DNA of 64,000 nt from Lantana camara (Eukaryota > Streptophyta > Magnoliopsida > Lamiales > Verbenaceae). The stretch is taken from assembly GCA_037501455.1 (NCBI GenBank), contig CM074858.1:86650501-86714500 (forward strand). The letters run 5' to 3'. The translations under genes were made by a program, and so were the position numbers. The notes beneath the pieces were generated by a model. That model did not search any database. It had not been told where the DNA came from and saw only the letters and a program-made list of their open reading frames with translations. This document shows, piece by piece, positions 43,765 to 55,713 of this stretch. The first letter of the stretch is position 1. Every line of letters begins with the position of its first letter.

Positions 43765-46700
43765 ATGGCAACCAAAAACCCTCTTGTATCGATCCTCGAG
43801 TCAAACAAGTTGACTGGTCCCAACTATTCTGATTGGATGAAGAATCTAAAAATCATTTTAGATTCTGAGAAGAGAACTTATGTTCTCTTCGAAGGGGAGC
43901 CTAGTCCCGAAGGGGAGGCTCCCACTCGGGCCGAGTGGGACGCGATTCAGAAGTGGAAGGATGATAATCTCCAAGCCCGTTGCCTTATGTTGGCTAACAT
44001 GTCTCTGGACTTGCAAAGGCAACATGAGGCCATGGAATTCGCTTGGTAGATTTACGACCACTTAGAGCAACTGCACCGCCCTCATGAACGTCTTACAAGG
44101 TATAACACTTCAAAGGAATTGTTCCACTTGAGAATGAGGGAAGGTTCAAGTGTCCATGAATATGGACTCAAGTTTCTCGCCCTTACTGAGAAACTTGCTT
44201 CCATGGACATGCCACTGAAAGATGAGCTTTCAGTGGATTTGTTGCTAGCTTCGCTTCCACCATCATTCAACCCATTTGTCCTTAACTTCAATATAAATCA
44301 TGCTGGTGCTACTGTAGCTGAGCTGATTAGTCAGCTTGTGACTGCTGAAAGCGCGATCAAGAAGGACAATAAGGTTTTGATGGTGAATGCTCCATCTTCC
44401 TCTTCTGGGCCTTCTAAAGGTAAGGGCAAGAAAGCCCAAAGGAAGAAGAAGAAACCCCTTAGGCCCACTGGTGGCATTTCGAAGGGGAATACCCAAAAGA
44501 AGAAGTGTGATCAGAAAGAGGATGTTTGCTTCCATTGTGGCAAAGCGGGATATTGGAGGAGAAACTGCCTAGAGTACAAGGCTACTCTAAAGAAAGGTAT
44601 CTTTCTCGTTGAAGTAAATCTTTCTATTAGTTCTAGTTCTTGGGTACTTGATACCGGTTGTGGAACTCATATCTGTAATGATGTACCGATGCTAAGTGAA
44701 GTCCAACAACTCAAAGAAGGAGAATGTGTCTTGAAGATCGGCGATGGCTCAAACGTTGAAGCTCGAGCTTTAGGCACAATTAGATTAGATTTAGGTAGTT
44801 TTGAGTTAGTCTTAAATAAAGTCCTTTATGTACCGAGCATTATTCGTAATATAATTTCAGTTCCAATATTAGATTGTGAAGGTTATGAAACTTATATTAA
44901 GAATGGTAAATACTTTATCAAACGGAACAACTCTTCCGTTCACATTGGTACTCTAAGTAATGTACTTTATCTAACTCAGAATATCAATATTATGAATATA
45001 CAACGAGAAACGAAGTGTAAGAGAGATAACAAAGTTTCAGCTCCCTTATGGCACGCTAGATTAGGACACATTTCCAAGAACAGAATTAGCAAGATAAACA
45101 CTTTAGGATCATTCTCTGAAAATGGTCTTAAGGAGTTAACTTCTTGCGAATCCTGTCTCAAAGGAAAAATGTCCAAAGTTCCTTTTAAAGGAACTGTGGA
45201 ACGTGCACTAAGGTTTTGGATTTGATCCATACTGATGTTTGTGGACCGTTTAGTGTAAGCACTAGAAACAATCATCAGTATTTCATAACCTTTACTGATG
45301 ACTTTAGTCGGTATGGTTATGTATACTTAATGAAGTATAAATCTGAAGCTTTTGAGAAATTCTTAGAATTTCAAAAGGAGGTTGAGAACCAAGCTGGTCA
45401 TAAGATCAAAGCACTTCGATCTGATCGAGGAGGCGAGTATCTTAGTGAAGAATTCCTTAATCATCTCAAAGATAATGGGATTATCTCTCAGTGGACTCCT
45501 CCGGGAACTCCTTAGCTTAATGGAGTTTCTGAGAGAAGGAATCGAACCTTACTTGATATGGTTCGTTCCATGATGAGTTTCACTGACTTACCACCTTCTT
45601 TCTGGGGTTATGCCCTAGAAAGTGCAGCAAAGATTCTGAATCTAGTTCCCTCTAAGTCAGTCCCTAAAACGCCCTATGAAATGTGGCATGGTAAAATCCC
45701 TAGCTATTCTTACTTAAGAATTTGGGGTTGTCCTGCTTACGTGAAGAGGACAGTGGGAGATAAGTTAGAATCTCGTTCTAACTTATGCTACTTTGTAGGT
45801 TATCCTAAGGAATCCATAGGATATTACTTCTATGATCAATCTGAGCAAAACGTGTTTGCTTCCAGAAATCCCACTTTTCTTGAGGAATCGTTCCTTAAAG
45901 AAAAGAAAGGCAAGATCATAAAATTAGAGGAAGTACAAAGTGACCCCATGCCACCCACTGAAGAAACGTCCCCTACTGATCAACCACAACCAATCACGAA
46001 TTTCGATACACATGAAAATCCTCCTCTAAGGTGTTCTGAACGCACTCCCAGACAGCCGGAGAGATGGTATGGATTCTTCCATGAAATCTCTCAAAAGGAT
46101 AATGATCCTTTAACATATGAGGAGGCACTTTCAGATTCTGACTCTGAACAGTGGATAGAAGCCATGAAATCCGAAATGGACTCCATGAACTCCAACCAAG
46201 TTTGGACCTTGATAGATTTGCCTGATGGGGTCAAACCCATAGGTTGCAAATGGATCTTTAAGAGAAAGCTTGGAGTTGATGGAAGCATTGCAACCTACAA
46301 AGCAAGACTGGTTGCAAAAGGATTCACTCAAAGACCCGGCGTGGACTTTGATGAAACTTTTTCGCCAGTTGCAATGCAAAAGTCTATTCGGATCATGCTT
46401 GCCATTGCTGCATATTATGACTATGAGATATGGCAAATGGATGTGAAAAATGCCTTTCTCAATCGTGATATTGACAAAGACATTTATATGGAGCAACCCA
46501 TAGGTTTCACATTCAGTGGGAGTGAGCAAAAGGTTTGCAAAGTCCAAAGATCAATCTATGGATTGAAGCAGGCTTCTAGGAATTGGAACATTCGATTTGA
46601 TGAATCAGTCAAAGCGTTTGGCTTCATTCAAATTTCGAATGAGTCCTGTGTGTATAGAAAGGAATTGGAGACCTCAGTGCAATTCTTAGTACTTTATGTT

Positions 46701-47678
46701 GATGACATCCTTCTTATTGGGAATTCGAAGAATGACATGAAAGTAACTAAGTTATGGTTATCGAACCAATTCGAGATGAAAGATCTTGGTGATGCGTCCT
46801 ATATCCTTAGAATTAAAATCTATAGAGATAGATCTAGAAGGTTAATAAGACTATCACAGTCGATGTACATTGACAAAATATTGAAGAGATTCAATATGGA
46901 GTCAGCAAAGGTTAAGAACCTTCCTATGAGTGTAAGAACATGTCTTTCAAAGAAGATGTGTCCTAAGACTAACCTTGAGAAGGAAAGAATGACTCATACA
47001 CCTTATGCATCAGCAATAGGTAGCATAATGTATGCAATGTTATGTACTCGACCGGATGTGGCTTATGCACTTAGTGTAACAAGTCGTTTCCAATTTGACC
47101 CTGGAGATGGTCACTGGGCTGCCGTGAAGAATATTCTTAAGTACTTGAAAAGTACTAAAGATTTATTCTTAGTTTACGGAGGTCAGAAAGATCTTACTGT
47201 CGAAGGATACTGCGATGCAAGCTTTGCATCTGACTTAGATGATTTTAGGTCAATGTCAGGATACATTTTCTGCCTAAACGGCGGAGCAGTGAGTTGGAAG
47301 AGTTCCACGCAAACGACCACTGCAGATTCGACCACTGAGGCCGAATACTTAGCTGCAAATGATGCAGCTAAGGAAGGTGTTTGGATTAGAAACATCATTC
47401 AAGAGTTGAATGTTGTTCCTAGCATGAAAGACCCCATTACTGTGTTTTGTGACAACACTGGGGCGGTTGCTCAAGCAAGAGAACCAAGATCTCACCAACG
47501 GACCAAGCACATTATGAGGAAGTATCACCTAATCCGTGATATTATCAAAAGAGGAGATGTGCAAATTGAGAGGGTCACATCAGCAGAGAACGTGGCAGAT
47601 CCACTTACTAAACCCCTTAGTCGTGAAGCTTTCCAAGGACATCTTCAGAAGATGGGACTTAGAGTAGCTTTAGAATAG
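43765..47678 (+). pseudogene. Copia gag-pol polyprotein, copy 2, three lesions
   Basis: Encodes capsid, protease, integrase, RT and RNase H; the ATG at 43765 begins MATKNPLVSILES. Parts seen are gag LTGPNYSDWMKNLKIILDS, a zinc knuckle, protease DTGCGTH (about 44650), pre-integrase LWHARLGHISKNRI with CESCLKG, integrase HTDVCGPF, LRSDRGGEY and GVSERRNRT, RT with YVDDILLIGN (about 46700), and RNase H with KHIMRKYHLIRD to VADPLTKPL. Lesions are TAG at 44047-44049 (GAG in copy 1), a one-base deletion near 45208, and TAG at 45513-45515 (CAG in copy 1). The zinc knuckle reads CFHCGKAGYWRRNC, with tyrosine in place of the zinc-binding histidine. The frame from 45558 to 47678 is open for 706 codons. 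Confidence 0.93.
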
Positions 47679-47685
47679 CTTTGAC

Positions 47686-47700
47686 AGGCAAGTGGGAGAT
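47686..47700 (+). promoter_or_regulatory. Polypurine tract of copia copy 2
   Basis: AGGCAAGTGGGAGAT directly precedes the 3' LTR, 8 bp after the gag-pol stop. It primes plus-strand synthesis. Confidence 0.8.
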
Positions 47701-49644
47701 TGTTAGGAATAGTGCCCTAGAAAGCCGATTGTATATCCGCTTTGTGCTTTTACTTATTGCAATCACAGACAATCTTTGAATGAAATAACGAATTGAGGCA
47801 ACACTTCTTTATATGCTCTTGTTTGGTATGCGTTTACTTTATCTGTGCATGTATAAGAACTCCCCTAATCCTGATGACTTTAGGACTCTACTATTTAGGT
47901 AAAATGGTTCATGAAACGAGCCCTATATCACATCAATCATGATTAGTAAAATACTCCAAGCCGATGAGTCCTACAGATAGTGGGAGTGTCAACCTGACTC
48001 CTCTAAGGCTTGCTTGTGGGATCACACCCTTAAGAAGGACCACCTTGTTTCATGGAGTTGCAAAGTGTATAGTTGATACGTGCGTGATACATGAGGGTGC
48101 TTACTTTAATAAGTAAGTTCACTGAGGTGCCCCGTGTGAGAACATTCCTAAATGGGAAAGGAAGTTTCTATTTCAGGAAATAGAAACTTCCAGATTAGGA
48201 AATATCTCACGAGTCATTGATGTGATTAATTGATCCTTAAGACTTGAGGTTCCTTGTCACTTTATGAGTTAACTCTGTAGTCATAGGTATAAGCTTTAAA
48301 GGGTGTCGCCTTAGACAACTGATTCAAGGCTTTTGCTGGGGCTGCACAAGTGATTCATGAAAGTGAATGAGAATCAAGAAAGGACCTACACTTGCATTTG
48401 CAAGCTGATCTCTTATTGTGTAAGTCATTCATATGCCATATGGAGTCCTTGGCCAAGGCAGTAGATCAAGACATCAAGAAAAGGGTTTCTTGGATTGAGA
48501 TCAAATGGATATGAAATGCACTTAGCTTTAAGACCGGATTATTAGGGTTCTGATTATTCCCTTGCCCTAGATGTTGGTTGAGAGATAGTAACTAGGAGGA
48601 TTGTATCTCACATGAATCAATGACTTAAAGGTTCTGTCGAATCCGAACATTCCAATTCAGCTAGGGGTTAAACACCTGTTGCTAGACTATGGTCGTTTAA
48701 TCTGTGGACTGATTAATTAATTAGTGAATTAATTAATTAGGGTCACTGCTAATTGAATTGAGAACCTAGAGGGTCACACACAACAACTTGGTTACATGAG
48801 TTGAGGCTTTAAAATGATTAAACGAGTTAATCGGGCCAAAGGGTTCCACACATGTGAAATCACATGTGTGGGTCACGTGCGGGACACGTGTCCTTCATGG
48901 ACACGTGTACATGTGCGTGAATAATTATTTTGGTGATTAAATAATTAATTTGTTAATTATTTAATAGACTTTGGTTTAATTTTGAATTAAAAAGAAAGTC
49001 TTATTTTGGAGAAAAATAATCTAGTTAATTAATTATGAATTAATTAATTAGATAAAATGAGTTATTTATTTAAAATAAATAGTGTACAAAATTATCCAAA
49101 AATAGTTTGGATATTTTTAGCTCTCTTGAAAGTTGATTTGAATTAGAATTCAAAGTCAAAGTCAAAATTACTTGATGATCAAGTAATAGGAGAGATAGAG
49201 ACCCAAATCCTAGCCCATTAAGGACTAGGAATTTCGGCACTCCCCTCTTTATAAATAGGAGAGCTCGAGCTCCTTATGGAGCTAATTGGCAATTCTTTTG
49301 GTTCATGTGTTGAACACCATCCTTTCTCCATGATAAACGAAACCCTAGGTTAAGCCTAAACACTAACTAGAGAACTAGCATCCTTACTAGTTAGATTGTG
49401 ATCAAGTTGGTGGACTATCTCTAGAGAGCTTCAAGTTAGAAGTTTGAAGATTCGAGCTTTGCCAAGGAGAGGGGATCAAGCCGCGAGAAGAGCGTTCTTG
49501 GGTGGCTTGAAACGCTTCAAGAAAGAATAAAAGAAAAGTAAGTTTTCTATCTCTACGAATTTGGTTACAGGATTGCGAGTCCAAGGTCCTTTTGTTGGGA
49601 AAATTTTTTAAATTCCGCTGCTTTCTGATTCGTATTTTCGAACA
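47701..49644 (+). repeat. 3' LTR of copia copy 2 (1944 bp)
   Basis: Same length as the 5' LTR. Differences seen include GCG/GCC near the start, TTCC/TTAC, ATTC/ATCC, TACCAAGAA/TGCCAAGGA, and the end CGTATTTTCGAACA against CGAATTTTCCAACA. The G-box cluster is repeated at 48849-48907 and the TATA box at 49250-49257. Confidence 0.93.
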
Positions 49645-50489
49645 CCCCGCGACGATAGGCGCCACATCCCCCACACTACAAGTCTAGTCCACACGTGAAA
49701 TGGGTAATCCAAGCATGAACCGGACTCATAGCGAATGGGATACAAAATAAAAATATCCTAGCTAGGCGGAATCTAACCCTGTACCAAATGAATCATAACG
49801 TCCAACATAGTGCTGAAGTAATAATCCCATGCATGAATTCCAATAATAGCTCCAAACTTAAAAACATTTCATAACATAATTAAGTTCCAACACACGTCTT
49901 AACAACGGGTTTAACTAGGTATGCAACCTGTCCCGAATCCATAATCAAGAATCATAAATGGCACACAGGCCAGAATACATAAGGAGATGTAATTAATCGT
50001 AACAATATATAATGGGACTCGAGTGTACACATGTGACTCGACAAGAGACTTAAATCATCACCTCCGCCTAGCCCAAACCTGCAAGAACTGAAAAGTGGGG
50101 AAGAGGGGTCAGTCTCTAGAAGACTGAGTGAGCAGAAGCGATATAAGTATATATAAAACATGCACATGCAAGTCATAAATCCCGAGCAAAGTTTTATTTA
50201 AAGTTAGTTCCCAAAAGGGCAAGAGAATAACTAAGCAATGCTCGGACTTTATGACTAATCATATTAAATTCATTAAGTTCATAATTAATACATAAACATA
50301 AAGGCTCGGCGAGTGAGCGTGCATCATCTCCAACCAAACTCCGACCGTGTACGACAATTATCATTAATACATTAAATATGTGATCATGCAATATATCATA
50401 ATACACACAGATTATATATCATAACATAAGACATAGTCATTTGGGCAATCCGTGTCCCGCCCTTCCCGCACGGTGCATAACAATCATAA

Positions 50490-52210
50490 TGATAACTCGT
50501 TAATTCGTCTGGGTTATGATTGAGTATTGCCCCAAATTGTGTTTTAATTGATATTATTTTAAAAGGAATTGAAACTTTGTTGTTTATATTGTAGATTTGG
50601 GGCTTGAAGGCGATTTTGGTGCAAAAATGGTCATTTTTAGACTAAATCCACGAGAAAGGAGTGAAATCCGGCTGGACATGGTTGCTACTAACTTGTTGAA
50701 TTGAAGAAGAATTTAATTTGAATGCATGGGTACGTAAGTGGACGACGCTGGAGAACCAATTTACCATAAGCTGATTGCCTTTATGGATGTAGTCATGGTC
50801 AGGCTTGTTTAATTGAATTAAGAAATTGGGTCAGTTGGTGAGTTTTCGGAATTGTATGCGTGAGTGGGCCATGGAATTAATTAATTGGAAAAGCCATTTA
50901 TTTGCAGGCTTTGAGATAGTGGGCTTTGATTGGTGGCTGAATATTTAGAATAAATTTTGATGTTTTGTTGTGGGCTACGTACATGGAATCATAGGAAAAC
51001 TAATTTCCTTTTGGTTTGGGGCTGCACTATCATGGGATTACTTGTGGGCCGAGGATGCATTGAACTTAATAGAAAAAGTCCAGTTTGTTGGACAATTGGA
51101 AGCTTGATGGGTCAGCTTGGAGTGCAAGTAAAGAATTCAATTTTGATGAGAATTAGAGTTCGGCCGTGTCTGTACTTTAGCTTATATATATATTGGCCAT
51201 AGTTCTTGAGGGGGGGAATCACGTAACAAGGGGGACCTTTGGGCAGCAGCACGCAGCAATTGGGGAGGAATTCGGGAGCACTTCTCCACACTATTTTCCA
51301 AGATTTTCTCTTCTTTCTTCTTTTTAGATTTTTAGTTTATTTTTGTTAAAGAATTCCTCTATTGTTTTTATGGATTTTAGTAGCTAAGTTCTTAATTATC
51401 TAGCTAGGGATTAAGATTCGATTTTGGATATTGTGAGACCTAAACGTTTTTATTAATTTAAGTTTATTTGGGCATTTATCTTATCTCCGTGTTTCGTGTT
51501 TATTGTGATTAGGCAATTTCGGGATAGTGCACGATCTCTAGGTTGTTTAATTTGCATATAGCCATTCATGATGCTTGAAGTGTAGTAGAGTTTGATTGAT
51601 AAATTGTGGTAAATTAGTGACAGGGTCTTAGCGATAACATTCCTCGTTCACTAAGGGATTTGATAATCTAATTTAAATCTTGCGTGTGTCACGACTTGGT
51701 TGATTAGGGTTGGTGTTTTTATAGTTCTTAATGCTACGGATTCATTAAATCCTGTCGAGTGTCTCTAGGGGTTGTGAATTTGTTAGGGAAGATAACTGTC
51801 GAGTGTCTCTAGGTTATCCGACTAATTAAGTAAAAACAAGGTTGAGTCGAGTGTCTCTATCAACTATAGCCAATCTGTCTGAATAACTTGAATTTATCCT
51901 TGAGTCGATGATCAATATAACAATTCGAATTGAATATCCCTGGCTAGGTAATTTTCCCTCTGATTGATTTAATCCTACGTGACTTGCTTGATAGTTTTAA
52001 TTAGTTTTTAATTCTTGTTATTTTATTTTAATTGCATACTTAGTTAGAATAATTCAAAACCCCCCTTTTAATTGTTACTTTCCGTGAATTACTTGGAATT
52101 GTTAGAAATAAGTCAACCAGTCTCCGTGGATCGACCCTGTTTACGCTATACTCTATGTTTAGTCGTTGAATAGGTTTTACATTTATTTTTGACGGATTCG
52201 ACACCTGTCA
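50490..52210 (+). repeat. 5' LTR of Athila-like element B' (1721 bp)
   Basis: Starts TGATAACTCG at the break in LTR C and ends GACACCTGTCA, followed 5 bp later by the primer site. TTATATATATATTGG near 51182-51196 is a candidate TATA region. The phrase TCGAGTGTCTCTA recurs at about 51757, 51800 and 51847, a short dispersed repeat inside the LTR. Confidence 0.75.
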
Positions 52211-52215
52211 AATTT

Positions 52216-52233
52216 TGGCGCCGTTGCCGGGGA
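52216..52233 (+). promoter_or_regulatory. Primer-binding site, tRNA-Asp type, element B'
   Basis: TGGCGCCGTTGCCGGGGA lies 5 bp after the LTR end. Confidence 0.9.
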
Positions 52234-52245
52234 CTGTGTTTTTAA

Positions 52246-53097
52246 TTGATTTTATTTCTTTTCATGAACAGGAGCATTCACGGGAAGGACGATCATTCAA
52301 TAATGTTTATGAATGCACAACAGTTCAACAATTATGCAAACATTCCACAACAGGTTAACGAGGTCAACTCTTCACCTTTTGATGAACTTAAGAACATGAT
52401 AAGTGTTTTGGCTTCTAACCTTGGTGCAGGTGTACCCCAAGTAGCGAAGGTTTGTCAATTGTGTGCGAGCACGTTGCACCCCACCGACGCGTGTCCATCC
52501 CTTCAAGAATCCACTTTCGAAAATGTGGACCCATTCGGATATCAACCTCCGATGTACAATCCATACTCCAACATGTACAATACCGGATGGTATGATCACC
52601 CCACTATGAGTTATGCACCGAATCCACCAAACTTCCAAAACTTCGTACCTACACCTCCACAACCCCAACAACCAATCCCTCAACCGTACCCACCTTTCAA
52701 CCCACAAGCTGATCAGATTGAAAACTTGGAGACCTCAGTTAAGAACTTGGAGACCCAATTGTGTCAAATTGCAGCCTCATTGAGCAGAATAGAGAATCAA
52801 TCGAAACTTCAATCACAAATGGAGGATCAGAGGCAAAACATGAGTGCAATCACGATCCTAAGTGATGAGGAACTGTTTTCCCCAGTGGAGAAGACCAAAA
52901 CTCGACAGAACAGAGCAGAAACTGATCAGACGAGCGACTTGACCGTTAAGCGTGACCACGCCTTAGGCTCCAGTCGCGACAGAGAGTCAGAAATTAAAGT
53001 CCAGCCTAAGCCATGGGTGGAACCACCTCCGTTTCCAGAGCGCCTGATCCAAGCGAGAAAAGAGAAGGAGGAGCAAGGTGTACTTGAGACTTTTTGA
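52246..53097 (+). pseudogene. Athila-like gag, C-terminal half, element B'
   Basis: The frame starts just after the primer site yet encodes only the gag C-terminus: FDELKNMISVLASNLGAG, CQLCASTLHPTDACP, a Pro/Gln-rich stretch, the heptad-like IENLETSVKNLETQLCQIAASL and PPFPERLIQARKEKEEQ. The capsid domain seen in elements A' and C' is missing, so its coding part was deleted. A TGA at 53095-53097 ends the frame inside KLFEKVEANIP-type text that then continues to the protease. Confidence 0.8.
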
Positions 53098-53741
53098 AAA
53101 GTTGAAGCTAACATTCCTTTGTTGGATGCTATTCAACAAATCCCACGACATGAGAAATATCTTAAGGAACTCTGCACCAACAAAAGAAAGCTAAAAGGTA
53201 ATGAAATCCTGAGTGTTGGAGAGAATGTCTCCGCCGTTTTGCAAAAGAAATTACCTCCTAAGTGCGGAGACCAAGGTATGTTTCAATTCCATGTAAAATT
53301 GGCAAGACTGAGATTAAGAAAGCAATTTGTGATTTAGATGCGCCCATTAATATTATGCCTCTATCTGTTTATTCATCACTGAATCTTGGTCCTTTGAAAG
53401 ATACAGGTATCACAATTCAGTTCGCTGATCGATCTATTGTGTATCCAGATGGAGTATTAGAGGACGTACTTGTGCAAGTTGATGGATTAGTCTTTCCTGC
53501 TGATTTTTATGTGATTTATATGGAGGATGAAAGTTCTTTGAGTACTTCTGATATTTTGCTTGGTCGACCCTTTTTGAGCACTGCTAGGGCTAAAATAGAT
53601 GTTCATGATGGCTTATTGACTCTAGAATTTGATGGTGATATTGTAAAATTTAATGTTTATGAGTCAAAAAAATATCCTAATGAATTATCTAGTATTTTTA
53701 GTGGTGATGTGATTGAAAACTCAAGTAATGAAATTTTTTAG
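53098..53741 (+). pseudogene. Athila-like retropepsin, element B'
   Basis: Text runs IPRHEKYLKELCTNKRKLKG and VLQKKLPPKCGDQG in one frame, then from about 53270 in another frame DLDAPINIMPLSVYSSLNLG and LLGRPFLSTARAKIDVHDG. The active site is DLDAP where DLGAS or DLGAP is expected, so the flap-side glycine is aspartate. Frameshifted near 53270 and probably inactive. Confidence 0.78.
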
Positions 53742-53750
53742 CCTAATAAT

Positions 53751-54298
53751 GTGGAAAAGCTAAGTTTTGAATCCCTTCAAAATTTAGTAGTTGAAAATTT
53801 TGAGAGTAAGCCGAAACAGGTTGGTTTGCATGATGATATCTATGATATGGTTATTCCATTAGAGCATGTTAGACCTTTGAATAAAAAGGCTCCGAATTTG
53901 AAACTACTTGATGACTTGGCTAATTTAAATTCTTTCATTTTGCAGGCACCTATTGTGGGACTCAAGAAATTTTTGGATAATTTGTGTTATACCTTTAAAG
54001 GAGGAGGAAAATTTACAGATTCAAAGCCTACACGAGCTCAATTTCTAGATGAGCAGTTTTTCGAGCCACGTGACCATAAGACGTGGCCACGCTCTATGGT
54101 CACGCGCTGGTATGCTGATATTATTGATTATTTAACTACTACCTTCCTCAGATCTCATATCTTTTTCGAGTTCAGGAATCTTAGAGCCATCATTAGTGAT
54201 CTTGGTGAACATTGCTACAAACGGTTGATGGAGCCTTGGATGAAAAAGTATCAAGCCACGTTGCGAGTCTCTTCAAGTTACCATCCCCAATCTAGAGT
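53751..54298 (+). pseudogene. In-frame remnant of pol: RT linker, RNase H end and integrase core, element B'
   Basis: 182 open codons read across pieces that are far apart in a complete pol. First comes linker-like text (DMVIPLEHVRPLNKKAPNLK), then WYADIIDYL, which normally precedes the integrase zinc region, then FRNLRAIISDLGEHCYKR and SSSYHPQSR of the integrase core (the D of ISD is a catalytic residue). The RT domain and most of RNase H are absent. Internal deletions kept the frame, probably by chance. It stops where the chromovirus inserted. Confidence 0.68.
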
Positions 54299-55702
54299 GT
54301 AGCGCCCCAACGCCACAACCCCGCACCGTTGTATCACCCAAGTAACTAGGAAGCTTTATTACTCGAGAGATACTTCGGCGAACGGACAGAACATAACAAA
54401 GACCAGAGTAACCAGTGTTGCCAACGCAGCGGAATTTCAGAGTAATTTTAAACTTTTGAAAACATGAATGCAACACAGTAGTATATGCATAACCACAGAA
54501 ACAAGTAGCCATAATATAACATAAAACATTTGTCCAATAGGAAAGCAAAGGAACATAATAAAAACGGAGTCCAAGCAATTCAGGTCGTAGCCTGAACAAG
54601 TTCTCATAGTAAAACATGCACATAAAGGTAGAGGTAACCACGACTATGCAGGACAGAGGAAAGTAACTAGCAATCCTGACTTAACAAAAGACCTCCTACA
54701 GCTTCAAGATACCTCTAGGAAGCGCCGGGCTGCCTACCTGAAACCATGAGGTCAGAAAACAGGGTGGGGTATTAGTCAAAGGGACTAAGTGAGATAATTC
54801 GTAGAGATAAAGAATAGTTGAACTTGTGGGGTTTTGAAAGGTTTTCTTAGTGACTTTTCTCAAACCGGAAAGATAACTCTTTTATCTTGAAATGGGATTT
54901 TTCACAAGCACACACAAGCACACATATCAGAGGTTCTGGTTCATACATACTTTATATAAACGGGGAAACAGGATACGGGATATTTTCAAAAATATGAGCC
55001 AGACTTTAAAACCAAAATTTGCCCGCAAGCCCATATCCATCCTTTACTCCTCAAAAACATTTACAAAGTTGGTATCGAGATCCGTTAGGACCCCGACACC
55101 CATAATCACATGCACCACCCCTTCTCCCCTTATTGTCGCGCCCAGGGAGCTACCCCGCGGTGACGTGCAAAACGGGAGAATTTACCACCTCTCCCGACCT
55201 TCGATGTGGAGTAACCAACCTCCGATTAAACCATCACCAAGGTCATTACGGCGGCCAGTCTCATAGTAGCCATTGGCGCACGCCTCCCGGTCTACTACTT
55301 AACCATACCGCCAGGGCCCAACATAGCAAAATTTCCAAAGCTTGCTTTCAGAATATCAAAAGTGCATAAGCACACAGAGTTCAGAAGACTGAACCTTTAA
55401 TCAAAGCAGTATAACAGTGAACAGAACGTATATCAGAGATCATTGACTTTAAACTCGAAGCATTGTCCCAAACGGGAAAACGTTAACTTGAAAGATAGGA
55501 ATCTTTGCACCCGAAGGCGTTGATTTTGAAATCATTTGAAAACGAAGGAATATTCATGGTTCCAGTTGAAATAGTTTAAACCTCACCTATTTATTTAGAT
55601 AAGTTGATAGTTGGTAGAAGACAGGGTTCACACTGTACCCTGCGGATCCCAGAACTCGGTATTATCTCCTTTATTGATCCGATCCCGAACCGGGCTGTCA
55701 CA
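54299..55702 (-). repeat. 3' LTR of the chromovirus (1404 bp)
   Basis: On the minus strand it starts TGTGACAGCCCGGTTCGG (55702) and ends GGGGCGCTACA (54299). Compared with the 5' LTR it lacks a short TAGGC-like insertion near 55030 and has a few substitutions, for example at CAACGCAG against CATCGCAG. Confidence 0.93.
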
Positions 55703-55713
55703 ACCTCCCCTCC
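55703..55713 (-). promoter_or_regulatory. Polypurine tract of the chromovirus
   Basis: GGAGGGGAGGT on the minus strand fills exactly the 11 bp between the gag-pol stop codon and the 3' LTR. Confidence 0.82.

Larger units (their letters stand above)
39612..49644 (+). mobile_element. Full-length Ty1/copia retrotransposon, copy 2 (10,033 bp)
   Basis: Complete structure: 5' LTR, tRNA-Met primer site, 2.2 kb leader, gag-pol, polypurine tract and 3' LTR. Both LTRs are 1944 bp and differ at roughly eight positions by eye, which indicates a recent insertion. Flanks are CCCGC before the 5' LTR (39607-39611) and CCCGC at 49646-49650, with one extra C at 49645, so the target duplication is slightly imperfect. 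The polyprotein carries two stops and a frameshift, so this copy would need helper proteins. The copia lineage is not settled; Tork/Angela-like is a guess from RNase H wording. Confidence 0.95.
39600..50489 (-). repeat. LTR fragment C, split by copia copy 2
   Basis: Positions 39600-39611 (TGTAGCACCCGC) and 49645-50489 are the end portion of a minus-strand LTR of the A/B/D family. The right part aligns by eye with LTR B from 31410 to about 32240. It lies in Athila A' (left flank GGTAA) and is cut at 50489 by Athila B'. About 0.86 kb of this LTR is visible; the rest would lie beyond the window. Confidence 0.78.

Noticed and set aside
54273..54641. 122-codon frame nearly identical to one at 61633-62007
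   Set aside because: Both are the same segment of the chromovirus LTR pair; duplication reflects the LTRs, not a gene family.
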